From positions 39,990-103,989 of the forward strand of contig CAMQZB010000004.1 of the NCBI GenBank assembly GCA_947039455.1: a DNA stretch of 64,000 nucleotides. The letters run 5' to 3'. The position numbers were made by a program, and so were the translations under genes. The notes beneath the pieces are model-generated. The model was not told the origin of the DNA. It worked only from the letters and a program-made list of their open reading frames with translations, and did not search any database. Positions 1-8,729 of the stretch are shown here, in pieces; within the stretch, counting starts at the first letter, position 1; each line of letters opens with the position of its first letter. The stretch is from an uncultured Clostridia bacterium. Its GTDB lineage: Bacteria > Bacillota > Clostridia > Christensenellales > CAMQZB01.

Positions 1-111
1 ATTGATATGCAAAAACAACCACGTGGAACACGTATCTTTGGACCTATCGCTCGTGAATTGAGAGATAGAGATTATATGAAGATTATTTCACTTGCACCAG
101 AAGTTATTTAG
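1..111 (+). CDS. rplN: 50S ribosomal protein L14, C-terminal fragment
   Basis: The window opens inside this gene. Frame 1 reads the typical L14 C-terminus ([19 protein letters not shown] and a final SLAPEVI) up to TAG. L14 binds 23S rRNA at the interface near L3 and L19. It is followed after 15 bp by rplX with its own GGAGG site, as in every S10-spc operon. Only the last 36 residues are present, so nothing can be said about the start. Confidence 0.95.
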   Translation: MDMQKQPRGTRIFGPIARELRDRDYMKIISLAPEVI

Positions 112-126
112 TAGGAGGAGAACAAT

Positions 127-516
127 ATGAATAGTTTGACTGTAAAGAAAGGCGATAATGTTCTTGTTCTTACTGGAAAAGACAAGGGTAAAACAGGAGA
201 AATCCTAGCTTGTGATCCAAAGAGCAACAAAGTTATCGTGAAGAATATTAATATGCAAAAGAAAAACGTGAAAGCACGTAGCGCACAACAAGCGGGCGGA
301 ATCATCGACAAAGAAGGCGTTATTAACGCATCTAACGTTATGATTATTTGTCCTAAGTGCGACAAAGCAACAAGAGTAGCTAGTGGTGTAAACAAAGACG
401 GCAAAAAAGCTAGAATTTGTAAACATTGCGGCGCAGAGTTGAATTTCAAAACTGAATCTTCAAAGAAATCAGTTAAGAAACCAGCTAAGAAGGCAGTAGC
501 CGAGATCCAAGCATAG
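127..516 (+). CDS. rplX: 50S ribosomal protein L24
   Basis: L24 is an early 23S rRNA assembly initiator. The N-terminal KOW motif ([18 protein letters not shown]) is at residues 7-24, followed by the usual CPKC-containing C-terminal part. At 129 aa it is longer than the roughly 100 aa usual in Firmicutes; the extra part is a Lys/Ala-rich tail ([19 protein letters not shown]) after residue about 108, probably a flexible rRNA-contacting extension. The start is fixed by GGAGGAG just upstream. It is co-transcribed with rplN and rplE. Confidence 0.97.
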   Translation: MNSLTVKKGDNVLVLTGKDKGKTGEILACDPKSNKVIVKNINMQKKNVKARSAQQAGGIIDKEGVINASNVMIICPKCDKATRVASGVNKDGKKARICKHCGAELNFKTESSKKSVKKPAKKAVAEIQA

Positions 517-527
517 GAGGGTATGAC

Positions 528-1121
528 ATGGCAAACGCAAAAGTAAATGAAGCTGTGAACGTAGCTCCAGCTAGTGACAAAAACAGAGTTGAAATTTTCT
601 ACAAAGCAGAAGTAATTCAACAAATGGTTAAGAAATTCGGATACAAAAATGTTAATCAAGTCCCAAGACTTGTTAAGATTGTTGTAAACGCAGGTCTTGG
701 TGATGTTAAAGATAATCCAAAAGCAATACAAACTGCTATCGCTGAATTGGCAACAATCAGTGGACAAAAAGTAGTTCCAACTAAAGCAAAGAAATCAGTA
801 GCTAACTTTAAAGTTAGAAAAGACATGATTATTGGAGCAAAAGTTGATCTAAGAGGAAAAAGAATGTACGAATTCTTTGACAAATTAGTTTCAATCGCGC
901 TTCCAAGAGTACGTGACTTTAAGGGTGTTTCAGACAAGTCTTTCGACGGTCGCGGAAACTACGCTATGGGCGTTAAAGAGCAATTGATTTTTCCAGAAAT
1001 TTCATACGATCAAGTTGATTTGATTAGAGGTTTCGATATTTGCGTAGTTACTACTGCAAAAACAGACGACGAGGCTAGAGAGTTGTTAAGACTTCTTGGT
1101 GTGCCTTTCGTTCGTGCTTAG
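528..1121 (+). CDS. rplE: 50S ribosomal protein L5
   Basis: L5 binds 5S rRNA and forms part of the central protuberance. The family signatures [12 protein letters not shown], the [15 protein letters not shown] stretch and the [10 protein letters not shown] motif are all present. The protein is 197 aa, about 18 longer than the typical 179, because of an extra N-terminal segment ([19 protein letters not shown]). The upstream GGAGGGTATGAC supports this start rather than a later one. It lies between rplX and rpsN. Confidence 0.97.
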   Translation: MANAKVNEAVNVAPASDKNRVEIFYKAEVIQQMVKKFGYKNVNQVPRLVKIVVNAGLGDVKDNPKAIQTAIAELATISGQKVVPTKAKKSVANFKVRKDMIIGAKVDLRGKRMYEFFDKLVSIALPRVRDFKGVSDKSFDGRGNYAMGVKEQLIFPEISYDQVDLIRGFDICVVTTAKTDDEARELLRLLGVPFVRA

Positions 1122-1135
1122 GAGGATTATTTAAT

Positions 1136-1321
1136 ATGGCAAGAAAAGCAATGATTAATAAACAGCAAAAAACTCCAAAGTTTTCTACTCGTGGATACAC
1201 AAGATGTTCAATTTGTGGAAGACCGCATGCAGTTTTGAAAAAATATGGAATTTGCAGAATCTGCTTCAGAGAATTGGCTTACAAAGGTCAAATCCCTGGC
1301 GTTAGAAAAGCAAGCTGGTAA
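1136..1321 (+). CDS. rpsN: 30S ribosomal protein S14, type Z (zinc-binding)
   Basis: This is the short zinc-ribbon S14 of Gram-positives (61 aa). Two CxxC pairs (CSIC and CRIC) lie around residues 24-43, so it is the zinc-containing form rather than the cysteine-free 89-aa form. It sits in the 3' head domain of the 30S subunit. GGAGGATTATTTAAT precedes the ATG. Its place between rplE and rpsH is canonical. Confidence 0.97.
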   Translation: MARKAMINKQQKTPKFSTRGYTRCSICGRPHAVLKKYGICRICFRELAYKGQIPGVRKASW

Positions 1322-1339
1322 TAAGGAGGTATATACATT

Positions 1340-1738
1340 ATGATGGTAACAGATCCAATCGCTGATATGCTAACTAGAATCAGAAATGCACAAACTGCAA
1401 AACACGATACTGTAGCAATCCCAGGTTCAAAAGTAAAAAAAGCTTTAGCTAAAATTTTGCTTGAAGAGGGCTACGTTCAAACTGTGGAATTTGTAGATGA
1501 AGGCATTAATGGCATAATCAGAATTACATTAAAATATGGCGCTAAAAGAGATGCTTGTATTACAGGTATCAGAAGAATATCCAAACCAGGTTTGCGTGTA
1601 TACGTAAACTGCGAAAAACTTCCTAAAGTACTAGGCGGACTTGGAATTGCAATTATTTCTACTTCAAGAGGAATCATGACAGATAGAAATGCAAGAACAA
1701 TTAAGTCAGGCGGCGAAGTTTTGGCTTACGTTTGGTAA
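1340..1738 (+). CDS. rpsH: 30S ribosomal protein S8
   Basis: S8 is a primary 16S rRNA-binding protein and, in many bacteria, the translational regulator of the spc operon. The N-terminus [15 protein letters not shown] and the C-terminal [13 protein letters not shown] signature are intact in 132 aa. Two adjacent ATGs are possible (1340 or 1343); the GGAGGT upstream does not separate them. No obvious S8 target hairpin was looked for beyond visual inspection. Confidence 0.97.
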   Translation: MMVTDPIADMLTRIRNAQTAKHDTVAIPGSKVKKALAKILLEEGYVQTVEFVDEGINGIIRITLKYGAKRDACITGIRRISKPGLRVYVNCEKLPKVLGGLGIAIISTSRGIMTDRNARTIKSGGEVLAYVW

Positions 1739-1754
1739 TCAGGGGGTATAGAGC

Positions 1755-2300
1755 ATGTCAAGAATAGGCAATAAGGTAATCGCTATACCTGCTAATGTTA
1801 CAGTTTCATTTGCGAATGAAGTTATAACAGTTAAAGGACCAAAAGGTACTTTGACACAAGGTATGGACGACAAAAATATCGTTATGAAAATTGAAGGAAG
1901 CGAAATCCGTTTCTCAAGATTAAATGACGAAAAAGAAGTAAGAAGCAAACATGGTTTGTACAGAGCTTTGACATTCAACATGATTCAAGGTGTAACTGAA
2001 GGGTTCCAAAAGAATCTTCTTGTAAACGGCGTAGGTTTTAAAGTAGCTGTAGCAGGAACGAAATTAACTTTGAACATCGGATTTTCACACACAGTTGAAG
2101 TAATCGCTCCAGAAGGAATCACACTTTCATGCCCAACAATTACAGAAATCGCCGTTAACGGAATTGATAAAGTAAAAGTTGGCCACATGGCAGCATCAAT
2201 TCGTGCTTTGAGAAAACCTGAACCATATCATGGTTACGGAATTCAATACAAAGACGAAATCGTTGCAAGAAAAGAAGGAAAAGCAGCAGGTAAGAAATAA
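1755..2300 (+). CDS. rplF: 50S ribosomal protein L6
   Basis: L6 sits near the GTPase-associated centre. It starts MSRIGNKVIAIPANVTV and contains the duplicated L6 fold, with the C-terminal KPEPYHGYGIQYKDE signature typical of the family. The length, 181 aa, is normal. GGGGGTATAGAGC precedes the start. It is followed not by the usual short spacer but by 193 bp of apparently structured DNA before rplR. Confidence 0.97.
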   Translation: MSRIGNKVIAIPANVTVSFANEVITVKGPKGTLTQGMDDKNIVMKIEGSEIRFSRLNDEKEVRSKHGLYRALTFNMIQGVTEGFQKNLLVNGVGFKVAVAGTKLTLNIGFSHTVEVIAPEGITLSCPTITEIAVNGIDKVKVGHMAASIRALRKPEPYHGYGIQYKDEIVARKEGKAAGKK

Positions 2301-2493
2301 TCGCTAGCGATTAATATTACATGAGGTTTAACCCAAAAAACTGCGCCTAGATAATATCTAAAAAATCGTCAACGGTATTCCTAAATACGGTGTCAGATTT
2401 TCGGCGTGAAAATACAAATAAAGTCGGATAGTTGGAAACCCAATCAAATTGAGTTTCCGCCTATATGCCGACAAAATTATAAAGGAGATAACT
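2301..2493 (+). promoter_or_regulatory. structured non-coding leader between rplF and rplR
   Basis: This spacer is 193 bp where the spc operon normally has 10-30 bp. It contains an 8-bp palindrome (CGCTAGCG), a small hairpin GTATT-CCTA-AATAC near 2380-2395, and a long imperfect hairpin at 2423-2472 in which GTCGGATAG pairs with CTATATGCCGAC around an inner GGAAAC/GTTTCC stem. No U-tract follows, so it is not a simple terminator. It ends at the AAAGGAG site of rplR. A cis-acting RNA element, for instance a processing site or an r-protein binding site, is an inference. Confidence 0.45.
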
Positions 2494-2862
2494 ATGATTT
2501 CACAAGTTAACAGAAACGCTGTTAGACTTAAAAGACATAAAAGAGTTCGTGGAAAAATCAGCGGAACAGCTGAAATGCCAAGAATAAGCGTTTATAGAAG
2601 TGCAATTCACGTGTATGCTCAATTAATCGACGACGTGGCGGGTGTTACAATCTGCGCATCATCATCAATGGAGAAAACTATGCGTACGGCTTTAAAAGGT
2701 GTAAACAAAGTAGAGCAAGCTAAATTGATAGGTATGGACCTAGCGAAAAAAGCTATTGCTAAAAATGTTACTGCAGCTGTCTATGACAGAGGTGGATATC
2801 TTTATACTGGAAGAGTAAAAGCTCTTGCTGATGGCGCCCGTGAGGGTGGCTTGAAATTCTAA
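2494..2862 (+). CDS. rplR: 50S ribosomal protein L18
   Basis: L18 binds 5S rRNA together with L5. I place the start at [15 protein letters not shown] (122 aa), preceded by AAAGGAGATAACT. The ORF track opens 45 bp earlier with a non-L18 stretch that runs through the leader hairpin. The core [18 protein letters not shown] and the C-terminal [22 protein letters not shown] match the family. It is followed at 17 bp by rpsE. Confidence 0.97.
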   Translation: MISQVNRNAVRLKRHKRVRGKISGTAEMPRISVYRSAIHVYAQLIDDVAGVTICASSSMEKTMRTALKGVNKVEQAKLIGMDLAKKAIAKNVTAAVYDRGGYLYTGRVKALADGAREGGLKF

Positions 2863-2879
2863 AAAGGAGGACTGTTTAA

Positions 2880-3452
2880 ATGGAACGTAAAGAAAATAAC
2901 GGACAAAGACCTGAGAGAGATAATAACAATAAGGGCAGAAGAGACAGCCGTCCTAGAAGAAATCAAGATGACAAGGACGATTTAACTAAAAAACTTATCT
3001 GTATCAACAGAGTAACTAAAGTAGTTAAGGGTGGTAGAAACATGAGATTCGCCGCTTGTATGGTTGTTGGAGATGAAAAAGGAAACGTAGGTTTCGGAAT
3101 GGGAAAAGCGAAAGAAGTTCCTGTTGCTATTGAGAAAGCAGTTGCTGCAGCTAAAAGAAATATGTCAAAAATTTCTACTGTAAACACAACTATTCCTCAC
3201 CAAGTAAACGGAAAATTCGGACGTGGATTAGTTCTTATGATGCCAGCTGAAGAAGGAACTGGAGTAATCGCAGGTGGACCTGTGCGCTCAGTACTTGAAG
3301 CAGTAGGAATCAAAGATATTAGAACTAAATCTCGTGGAACAAACAACCCAATCAATGTAGTAAAAGCAACAATCGAAGGATTGAAGTCTTTGAGAACAAT
3401 TGAGGAAGTTGCAGCAATGCGTGGTAAAAAACCAAGCGACATTTTAGGCTAA
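2880..3452 (+). CDS. rpsE: 30S ribosomal protein S5
   Basis: S5 contributes to decoding accuracy and contacts S4 and S8. The double-stranded RNA-binding-like N-domain ([15 protein letters not shown]) and the C-domain ([19 protein letters not shown]) are intact. At 190 aa it is longer than the usual 166 because of a charged N-terminal extension of about 30 residues rich in Arg, Asn and Asp. GGAGG lies 9 bp before the ATG. Confidence 0.97.
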   Translation: MERKENNGQRPERDNNNKGRRDSRPRRNQDDKDDLTKKLICINRVTKVVKGGRNMRFAACMVVGDEKGNVGFGMGKAKEVPVAIEKAVAAAKRNMSKISTVNTTIPHQVNGKFGRGLVLMMPAEEGTGVIAGGPVRSVLEAVGIKDIRTKSRGTNNPINVVKATIEGLKSLRTIEEVAAMRGKKPSDILG

Positions 3453-3464
3453 GGAGGAATAACA

Positions 3465-3656
3465 ATGGCAAACGAATTTAAAACAGTCAAGGTTACTCTT
3501 ACAAAGAGCTTAATTTCTTGCACTAAAGTACAAAAAGCAACAGTGGAAGCTTTGGGATTAACAAAGATTCGCACTTTCAAGGTACACACACTAACTCCAG
3601 CTATCCAAGGTATGATTTTCAGAGTAAAACACCTTGTAGCAGTTGAAGAAGTATAA
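3465..3656 (+). CDS. rpmD: 50S ribosomal protein L30
   Basis: This is a 63-aa L30 of the short bacterial type, with the LTKSLISCTKVQKATVEALG region that marks the family. It begins 12 bp after rpsE, with GGAGGAATAACA before the ATG. It is non-essential in some bacteria but kept here in its standard position before rplO. Confidence 0.94.
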   Translation: MANEFKTVKVTLTKSLISCTKVQKATVEALGLTKIRTFKVHTLTPAIQGMIFRVKHLVAVEEV

Positions 3657-3683
3657 GCTACCGATTATTGGAGGAATAGATAA

Positions 3684-4130
3684 ATGAGATTACACGATTT
3701 ATCACCTGCCGTAGGATCAACAACAGGTATTAAAAGACTTGGACGTGGTATCGGAAGCGGAAAGGGAAAAACAAGTGGAAAAGGACATAAAGGTCAAAAT
3801 GCTAGAGCAGGCGGAGGCGTGCGTCCGGGATTCGAAGGTGGTCAAATGCCTTTGTACCGTCGCCTACCTAAACGCGGATTTAATAATATATTCCGTAAAG
3901 AATATGTTATCGTAAATGTTTCTGCTTTAGAAGTATTTGAAGCAAATACAGTAATAACTCTTGAGTTGTTGTTGTTAAACGGATTGGTAAAAGATGTTAA
4001 AGAAAACAGTGGTTTAAAAGTTCTTGGAGAAGGACAACTTACTAAAGCTTTAACTATCAAAGCTGCAAAATTCACTGGTTCAGCTAAAGAGAAAATCGAA
4101 GCTGTAAGTGGAACTTGCGAGAGCATCTAA
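3684..4130 (+). CDS. rplO: 50S ribosomal protein L15
   Basis: L15 is a late assembly protein of the large subunit. The Gly/Arg-rich N-terminal arm ([19 protein letters not shown]) threads into 23S rRNA, and the [18 protein letters not shown] signature follows. The length, 148 aa, is normal. It precedes secY as in nearly all bacteria. Confidence 0.97.
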   Translation: MRLHDLSPAVGSTTGIKRLGRGIGSGKGKTSGKGHKGQNARAGGGVRPGFEGGQMPLYRRLPKRGFNNIFRKEYVIVNVSALEVFEANTVITLELLLLNGLVKDVKENSGLKVLGEGQLTKALTIKAAKFTGSAKEKIEAVSGTCESI

Positions 4131-4174
4131 TTTAAATAACAATACTTCCCTGAATAAGGGAAATGGAGGTTACA

Positions 4175-5476
4175 ATGTTTGAAACATTAAAAAATTCCTT
4201 TAAAGTAAAGGATATAAGAAAGAAGATACTAATTACAATTGGTTTTGTTCTTTTGTATAGAGTAGGCTGTTTCATTCCAGTTCCGGGCATCAACCCTGAT
4301 GCTTTTGGAAGTTCAATTAGCGGAAATAGTTTCTTAGGAATTATGAGCGCAATTTCTGGTGGAGCATTGCAAAGTGGTACATTATTCGCAATGGGTATTG
4401 GACCATACATCAACGCATCCATCATAATGCAATTGTTAACAATTGGAATTCCAGCATTGGAAAGATTGTCAAAACAAGGCGAAACAGGAAGAAAGAAAAT
4501 TTCACAAATTACAAGATATGTAACATTAGGTCTTGCTATTATCCAATCAGTTGCAATTTTAATTGCTTCAGGAAAAAGCGGTCTTAACACAACAATTCTT
4601 GGTGAGAATATGGTATGGTTAACGTACGTTTCAGTAACACTAATTTTCGTAGCAGGTTCTGCATTAACAATGTGGATCGGTGAGAGAATTACTGAGAATG
4701 GAATTGGAAACGGAATCACTCTTCTAATCTTCGTTGGAATCTTGGCTACAGCAGGCTCAGCAATTATTGGACAATTTTCAGCAATCTTTGGTGGAAACAT
4801 CGCAGCATTGTGGTCATTACTTGGATTTATCGCAGTAGTAATCGTTATCTTCGCGGGTATCGTTACTGTAGATTTAGCAGTAAGAAAAATTCCAGTACAA
4901 TATGCTAAGCAAATGAAAGGTAGAAAAATGTATGGTGGGCAATCAACACACATTCCTATCAAAGTAAACGGTTCTGGTGTTTTGCCATTGATCTTTGCAT
5001 TCTCAATCATCAGCTTGCCTGATTTGATTATGGGATTGTTCTGGCCAGGAAGCACAGCACAAATCTGGTATACAACATATATCGGAACAGGAAGTTACGT
5101 TTATCCATTCTTGCTATCTGGATTAATTATATTCTTTGCATATTTCTATGCGATGATTCAATTCAACCCAGAAGACGTTGCTAAAAACATTCAACAACAC
5201 GGCGGATTTGTTCCTGGTATTAGACCAGGTAAACCAACTGGCGATCACTTGAAAAAAATCAGCAACAGAATAACATTGTTCGGTGCTTTGTACCTTGCAG
5301 TTATAGCACTTGTTCCATCATTGATCTTTAGAGCAATTGGCGGAGCGAATGGTCAAGGTCTTATTAATGCCTTCAGTACTACAGGACTACTAATCGTAGT
5401 TTCAGCAGCACTTGAATTCAATAATCAGTTGGAACAACAATTGATGATGAGACATTATAAAGGATTCTTGAAGTAA
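4175..5476 (+). CDS. secY: protein translocase subunit SecY
   Basis: SecY is the channel subunit of the Sec translocon. The protein is 433 aa with about ten hydrophobic segments. It has the N-terminal KKILITIGFVLLYRVGCFIPVPG region, the QLLTIGIPALERLSKQGE loop and the conserved cytosolic loop NPEDVAKNIQQHGGFVPGIRPG. I choose ATG 4175 over the track start at 4163 because GGAGG at 4165-4169 is then correctly spaced. It couples membrane protein export to the ribosomal operon. Confidence 0.97.
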   Translation: MFETLKNSFKVKDIRKKILITIGFVLLYRVGCFIPVPGINPDAFGSSISGNSFLGIMSAISGGALQSGTLFAMGIGPYINASIIMQLLTIGIPALERLSKQGETGRKKISQITRYVTLGLAIIQSVAILIASGKSGLNTTILGENMVWLTYVSVTLIFVAGSALTMWIGERITENGIGNGITLLIFVGILATAGSAIIGQFSAIFGGNIAALWSLLGFIAVVIVIFAGIVTVDLAVRKIPVQYAKQMKGRKMYGGQSTHIPIKVNGSGVLPLIFAFSIISLPDLIMGLFWPGSTAQIWYTTYIGTGSYVYPFLLSGLIIFFAYFYAMIQFNPEDVAKNIQQHGGFVPGIRPGKPTGDHLKKISNRITLFGALYLAVIALVPSLIFRAIGGANGQGLINAFSTTGLLIVVSAALEFNNQLEQQLMMRHYKGFLK

Positions 5477-5521
5477 AATATATATTTGCGTACGATTTAG
5501 TTAGTACGATTTAACTGCCGA

Positions 5522-5547
5522 AGTATCCGTTAGATTTAGCGGATACT
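5522..5547 (+). promoter_or_regulatory. hairpin in the secY-adk spacer
   Basis: An 8-bp perfect stem (AGTATCCG with CGGATACT) closes a 10-nt loop in the 101-bp spacer between secY and adk. No T-run follows it, so it is not a classical terminator. A duplicated GTACGATTTA lies just upstream. It may be an attenuator or mRNA-processing site. Confidence 0.35.
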
Positions 5548-5577
5548 CTGGTTCGTTATTATATGAAGAGGTTTCTT

Positions 5578-6198
5578 ATGAATATAATTTTATTAGGCGC
5601 ACCTGGTGCGGGAAAAGGAACACAAGCAAAAAGAATTTCAGAAAAGTATAAAATTGTACATATTTCAACTGGAGATATCTTCAGAGAGAATATTAAAAGC
5701 GGAACACCCCTTGGAGTTGAAGCAAAGAAACTTATTGACAAAGGTCAATTTGTTCCTGATGACTTGACTTGTCAAACTGTGGAAAGCAGACTTTCTAATT
5801 CTGACTGCAAAAATGGAGCTATGCTAGATGGTTTCCCAAGAAACCTATACCAAGCTGAGTTTCTTAAACAAATAACTAATATTGATAAGGTTATCAACAT
5901 TGCGGTTCCTCTTGAATGCTTAATGGCAAGGTTAACTGGCCGTCGTGTATGCAGAGAGTGTGGCGAAAGTTTTCACATTGATTCACTAAATGGCGAAACA
6001 AAATGTAGCTATTGTTCAGGTGAATTATATCAACGTGATGACGACAATGAAGAAGCTGTAGCAACAAGATTAGCTATTTACACTACAAAAACACAGGTAC
6101 TAATTGATTATTATGAAAAGTTAGGAGTTTTAAAAACTGTTGATGGATCAAAAGAAAAAAGTGATGTGTTTAAAGAAATCGAGGTTCTTTTAGACTAA
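5578..6198 (+). CDS. adk: adenylate kinase
   Basis: Adenylate kinase interconverts ATP and AMP with two ADP. The P-loop GAPGAGKGTQ is at residues 7-16, the AMP-binding STGDIFRENI and the LDGFPRN motif follow, and the LID domain carries a zinc-type Cys4 set (CRECG and CSYC). The start is ATG 5578 (206 aa), preceded by AGAGG; the upstream track start lacks a ribosome site. The stop codon overlaps the map start by one base (TAATG), so the two are translationally coupled. Confidence 0.97.
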   Translation: MNIILLGAPGAGKGTQAKRISEKYKIVHISTGDIFRENIKSGTPLGVEAKKLIDKGQFVPDDLTCQTVESRLSNSDCKNGAMLDGFPRNLYQAEFLKQITNIDKVINIAVPLECLMARLTGRRVCRECGESFHIDSLNGETKCSYCSGELYQRDDDNEEAVATRLAIYTTKTQVLIDYYEKLGVLKTVDGSKEKSDVFKEIEVLLD

Positions 6199-6947
6199 TG
6201 ATAATAATAAAAAATGCAAACGACATTGAGAAGATGAGAATCGCGGGAAAAATCGTAGGCGACACTTTAAGGTTACTTGAAGATAGCTTAAGACCTGGAA
6301 TTTCAACTTATGAACTTGATAAAATTGCTGAAACTTACATCAGAAAATCTGGTGCTATACCTTCATTTTTAGGGTATGGTGGTTTTCCAGGAAGTGTATG
6401 TATATCTATTGATGAAGAAGTTGTTCACGGAATACCTTCTAAAACTAGATATATTGAAGAAGGAATGCTAGTCAGCTTTGATGTTGGCGCGTTTATCGGA
6501 AATTTTCATGGAGATGCAGCCCGTTCTGTTGTGATTGGGAATGCTAGTGAGGAAAAAATTAAACTTTTGGAAGTAACTCGTGAGTGTTTCTTTAAAGGAA
6601 TTGAAAAATTCAACGAAGAAAACAGGATCGGAGATATTTCTTTTGCAATTCAACAACATGCAGAGTCTTTCGGTTACGGCGTTGTTCGTGACTTAGTAGG
6701 ACACGGTATTGGTAGTGAAATGCATGAAGACCCACAAGTTCCAAATTTTGGAAATGCTGGTCGTGGACTTAGATTGAAAGTGGGCATGGCTCTTGCCATT
6801 GAACCAATGATTAACCTAGGAACACACAAAGTAGATTTTAATCAAGAAGACGGTTGGACTGTAACTACAAGAGACAAAAAACCATCAGCGCATTATGAAA
6901 ACACAACTGTGTTGACTGATAACGGTGTTGAGATTTTGACTTTATAG
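6198..6947 (+). CDS. map: methionine aminopeptidase, type I
   Basis: This enzyme removes the initiator methionine from nascent proteins. The 249-aa protein has the pita-bread metalloprotease residues: H77 in VVHGIP, metal ligands D95, D106, H169 (GHGIG), E202 (IEPM) and E234 (YENT). There is no N-terminal zinc-finger extension. It overlaps adk by one base and is followed by the KOW protein and infA, the standard Gram-positive order. Confidence 0.96.
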   Translation: MIIIKNANDIEKMRIAGKIVGDTLRLLEDSLRPGISTYELDKIAETYIRKSGAIPSFLGYGGFPGSVCISIDEEVVHGIPSKTRYIEEGMLVSFDVGAFIGNFHGDAARSVVIGNASEEKIKLLEVTRECFFKGIEKFNEENRIGDISFAIQQHAESFGYGVVRDLVGHGIGSEMHEDPQVPNFGNAGRGLRLKVGMALAIEPMINLGTHKVDFNQEDGWTVTTRDKKPSAHYENTTVLTDNGVEILTL

Positions 6948-6961
6948 ATTGGAGGTTGTAA

Positions 6962-7258
6962 GTGCATAAACATCAAGTGCAAGAAGGACAAATTGTTGAG
7001 TCTGGAAGCGGACGAGACAAAGGTAGGCATTTTATAATTTATCAAGTTATTGACGAAGATTACGTAACAGTTGTTGACGGCAAGCTTAGAAAATTAGAAA
7101 AGCCAAAGAAGAAGAAAATCAAACATCTAATATTAAAACCACAAGTCATTTTGAAATTAGCTGAAAAAATTAAAGAGAAATCAACAATTTTTGATAGCGA
7201 AATTAGAGGTGCACTGAATGTTTTCAATAAGAAAGAGAGTGAAGGAGACGAAATCTAG
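6962..7258 (+). CDS. KOW-domain RNA-binding protein (L14e/L6e-like)
   Basis: This is a 98-aa protein with a GTG start, preceded by GGAGG at six bases. The N-terminal KOW-like segment ([20 protein letters not shown]) is followed by a Lys-rich stretch ([10 protein letters not shown]). Such genes occur between map and infA in many Clostridia and are annotated as ribosomal L14e/L6e/L27e-like. The position suggests a ribosome-associated or translation role, but I do not know a proven function. Its last base is shared with the infA start. Confidence 0.85.
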   Translation: MHKHQVQEGQIVESGSGRDKGRHFIIYQVIDEDYVTVVDGKLRKLEKPKKKKIKHLILKPQVILKLAEKIKEKSTIFDSEIRGALNVFNKKESEGDEI

Positions 7259-7479
7259 TGGCAAAAGATGATGTAATTGAAGCTCAAGGAGAAGTTCTTG
7301 AAGCGTTACCAAATGCGAATTTCAAAGTAAAGCTGTCTAACGGAATTGTTATCACAGCATATATATCTGGAAAATTACGTATGAACTATATTAAAATCAT
7401 ACCGGGCGACACAGTTTCAATCGAAATGAGTCCATATGATTTCACAAAAGGAAGAATTGTTTGGCGTAGTAAGAGCTAA
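7258..7479 (+). CDS. infA: translation initiation factor IF-1
   Basis: IF-1 occupies the ribosomal A site during initiation. The 73-aa S1-like OB fold begins [20 protein letters not shown] and ends [12 protein letters not shown], matching Gram-positive IF-1 almost residue by residue. It starts with GTG overlapping the preceding TAG by one base, which implies translational coupling to the KOW gene. Confidence 0.97.
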   Translation: MAKDDVIEAQGEVLEALPNANFKVKLSNGIVITAYISGKLRMNYIKIIPGDTVSIEMSPYDFTKGRIVWRSKS

Positions 7480-7483
7480 ATTC

Positions 7484-7512
7484 TTTACTTTTTAAAAAAA
7501 GTATGATATAAT
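7484..7512 (+). promoter_or_regulatory. internal sigma-A promoter upstream of rpmJ
   Basis: TTTACT and a perfect TATAAT are separated by 17 bp, immediately after infA. This would give a transcript starting near 7519 with a 130-nt leader before rpmJ and could separate alpha-operon expression from the spc operon. Confidence 0.65.
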
Positions 7513-7518
7513 AGTATA

Positions 7519-7649
7519 CGTGCGTGTATTCGCACCTACTTATATTCTTATAATTTAGTAGATAGACCGTTGAGGTAGAAGAACAAAGGCTTTGTTCGTT
7601 GAATTTTACTCCAAGGTTTAAATAATAAATATAATTGGAGGAAATGGAT
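7519..7649 (+). promoter_or_regulatory. structured 5' leader of rpmJ/rpsM transcript
   Basis: About 130 nt lie between the internal promoter and rpmJ. Two simple hairpins are visible: GTGCG-TGTATT-CGCAC near the 5' end, and GAACAAA paired with TTTGTTC around 7580-7600. No open reading frame is convincing. An r-protein autoregulatory leader is possible but unproven. Confidence 0.4.
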
Positions 7650-7766
7650 ATGAAAGTAAGACCATCTGTAAAACCAATGTGTGAAAAATGCAAGGTTATT
7701 AAAAGAGAAGGTAAAGTAATGGTTATTTGCAGCAAAAGCAAGAACCACAAACAAACACAAGGTTAA
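7650..7766 (+). CDS. rpmJ: 50S ribosomal protein L36
   Basis: This gene is too short for the ORF track. It encodes 38 aa beginning [17 protein letters not shown], with the zinc ligands C11, C14, C27 and H33 of the standard L36. It is one residue longer than the typical 37-aa protein because of an extra residue in the C-terminal loop (SKSKNHK). GGAGG lies about 7 bases before the ATG. Confidence 0.96.
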   Translation: MKVRPSVKPMCEKCKVIKREGKVMVICSKSKNHKQTQG

Positions 7767-7935
7767 TTTTAAATTAACTTTAATTAAAATTTAGTCAAAA
7801 AGGTTATTATATATTTTTAAGTTCACTTCGATCGGTTGAACGGTACATGTTTTATGTTCCACCGCAAAGCATACTGCTACGTTTGGATGGATGATGATAT
7901 ATAAGAGCCCTAATAATAGCGGAGGTAAGAGATTT
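7767..7935 (+). promoter_or_regulatory. long leader between rpmJ and rpsM
   Basis: There are 169 bp here where Firmicutes usually have about 20-30. The segment includes complementary pieces (GTTCA with TGAAC around 7821-7842, and ACAT with ATGT around 7844-7857) suggesting a folded RNA, and it ends at GCGGAGGT, the rpsM ribosome site. The ORF track extends rpsM upstream into it, but those residues are not S13-like. It could bind an r-protein such as S4 to control the alpha operon; this is inference. Confidence 0.35.
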
Positions 7936-8304
7936 ATGGCACGTATTTCTGGCGTAGATTTGCCAAGAGAAAAACGACTTGAAATTGGATTAACGTACAT
8001 TTATGGTATCGGTCTTCCAACTTCGAAGAAAATTATTTCAGACATTGGTTTGAACCCAGACACAAGAGTAAACGATTTAACTGAAGGTGATGTCTCAAAA
8101 TTGAGAGAGTACATTGAGAAGAATCTTACTGTAGAGGGTGAAAGAAAAACAGAAGTTAGTTTGAACATCAAACGTTTGACGGAAATCGGTTGTTACCGTG
8201 GAGTTCGTCATAGAAAAGGACTTCCTGTAAGAGGCCAAAAGAGCAAAACAAATGCGCGTACTCGTAAGGGTCCAAAGCGTACTGTTGCTAAGAAGAAAGG
8301 ATAA
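7936..8304 (+). CDS. rpsM: 30S ribosomal protein S13
   Basis: S13 sits in the 30S head and contacts the P-site tRNA and L5. I start it at [17 protein letters not shown] (122 aa), with GGAGGT nine bases upstream; the longer track ORF adds a non-homologous 15 residues. The helix-two-turn-helix and the basic C-terminal tail ([15 protein letters not shown]) are present. Confidence 0.97.
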   Translation: MARISGVDLPREKRLEIGLTYIYGIGLPTSKKIISDIGLNPDTRVNDLTEGDVSKLREYIEKNLTVEGERKTEVSLNIKRLTEIGCYRGVRHRKGLPVRGQKSKTNARTRKGPKRTVAKKKG

Positions 8305-8318
8305 GGAGGACATTAACT

Positions 8319-8711
8319 ATGGCAAAAGAGAAAAAAGTAATTAGAAGACGTAGAGAAAATAAGAACATCGTTAAAGGTCAAGTTCACATTCAATCTTCAT
8401 TTAATAATACAATTGTAACAATCACTGATACATCTGGTAACACTATTTCTTGGTGTAGCGCAGGAACTTTAGGTTTCCGCGGTTCAAGAAAGAGCACTCC
8501 ATATGCAGCTCAACAAGCAGCAGAAGTTGCAGCGAAAGCAGCAAAAGAGCACGGTTTGAGATCTGTAGAAGTATTCGTAAAAGGTCCTGGACAAGGAAGA
8601 GAGTCAGCAATCAGAGCACTTCAAGTTTTAGAAATTGAAGTTACAATGATCCAAGACGTATCACCAATTCCGCACAACGGATGTCGTCCACCTAAACGTA
8701 GAAGAGTATAA
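8319..8711 (+). CDS. rpsK: 30S ribosomal protein S11
   Basis: S11 lies on the 30S platform next to S7. The protein is 130 aa, with the core [18 protein letters not shown] and the C-terminal [20 protein letters not shown] typical of the family. It lies 14 bp after rpsM with a strong AAGGAGG site. Confidence 0.97.
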   Translation: MAKEKKVIRRRRENKNIVKGQVHIQSSFNNTIVTITDTSGNTISWCSAGTLGFRGSRKSTPYAAQQAAEVAAKAAKEHGLRSVEVFVKGPGQGRESAIRALQVLEIEVTMIQDVSPIPHNGCRPPKRRRV

Positions 8712-8729
8712 TTGGAGGAGTAAAGAATT

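Noticed and set aside
4132-5055. 307-aa minus-strand ORF opposite secY
   Set aside because: Shadow of secY; it has no ribosome site and the plus strand encodes a conserved protein across the same bases.
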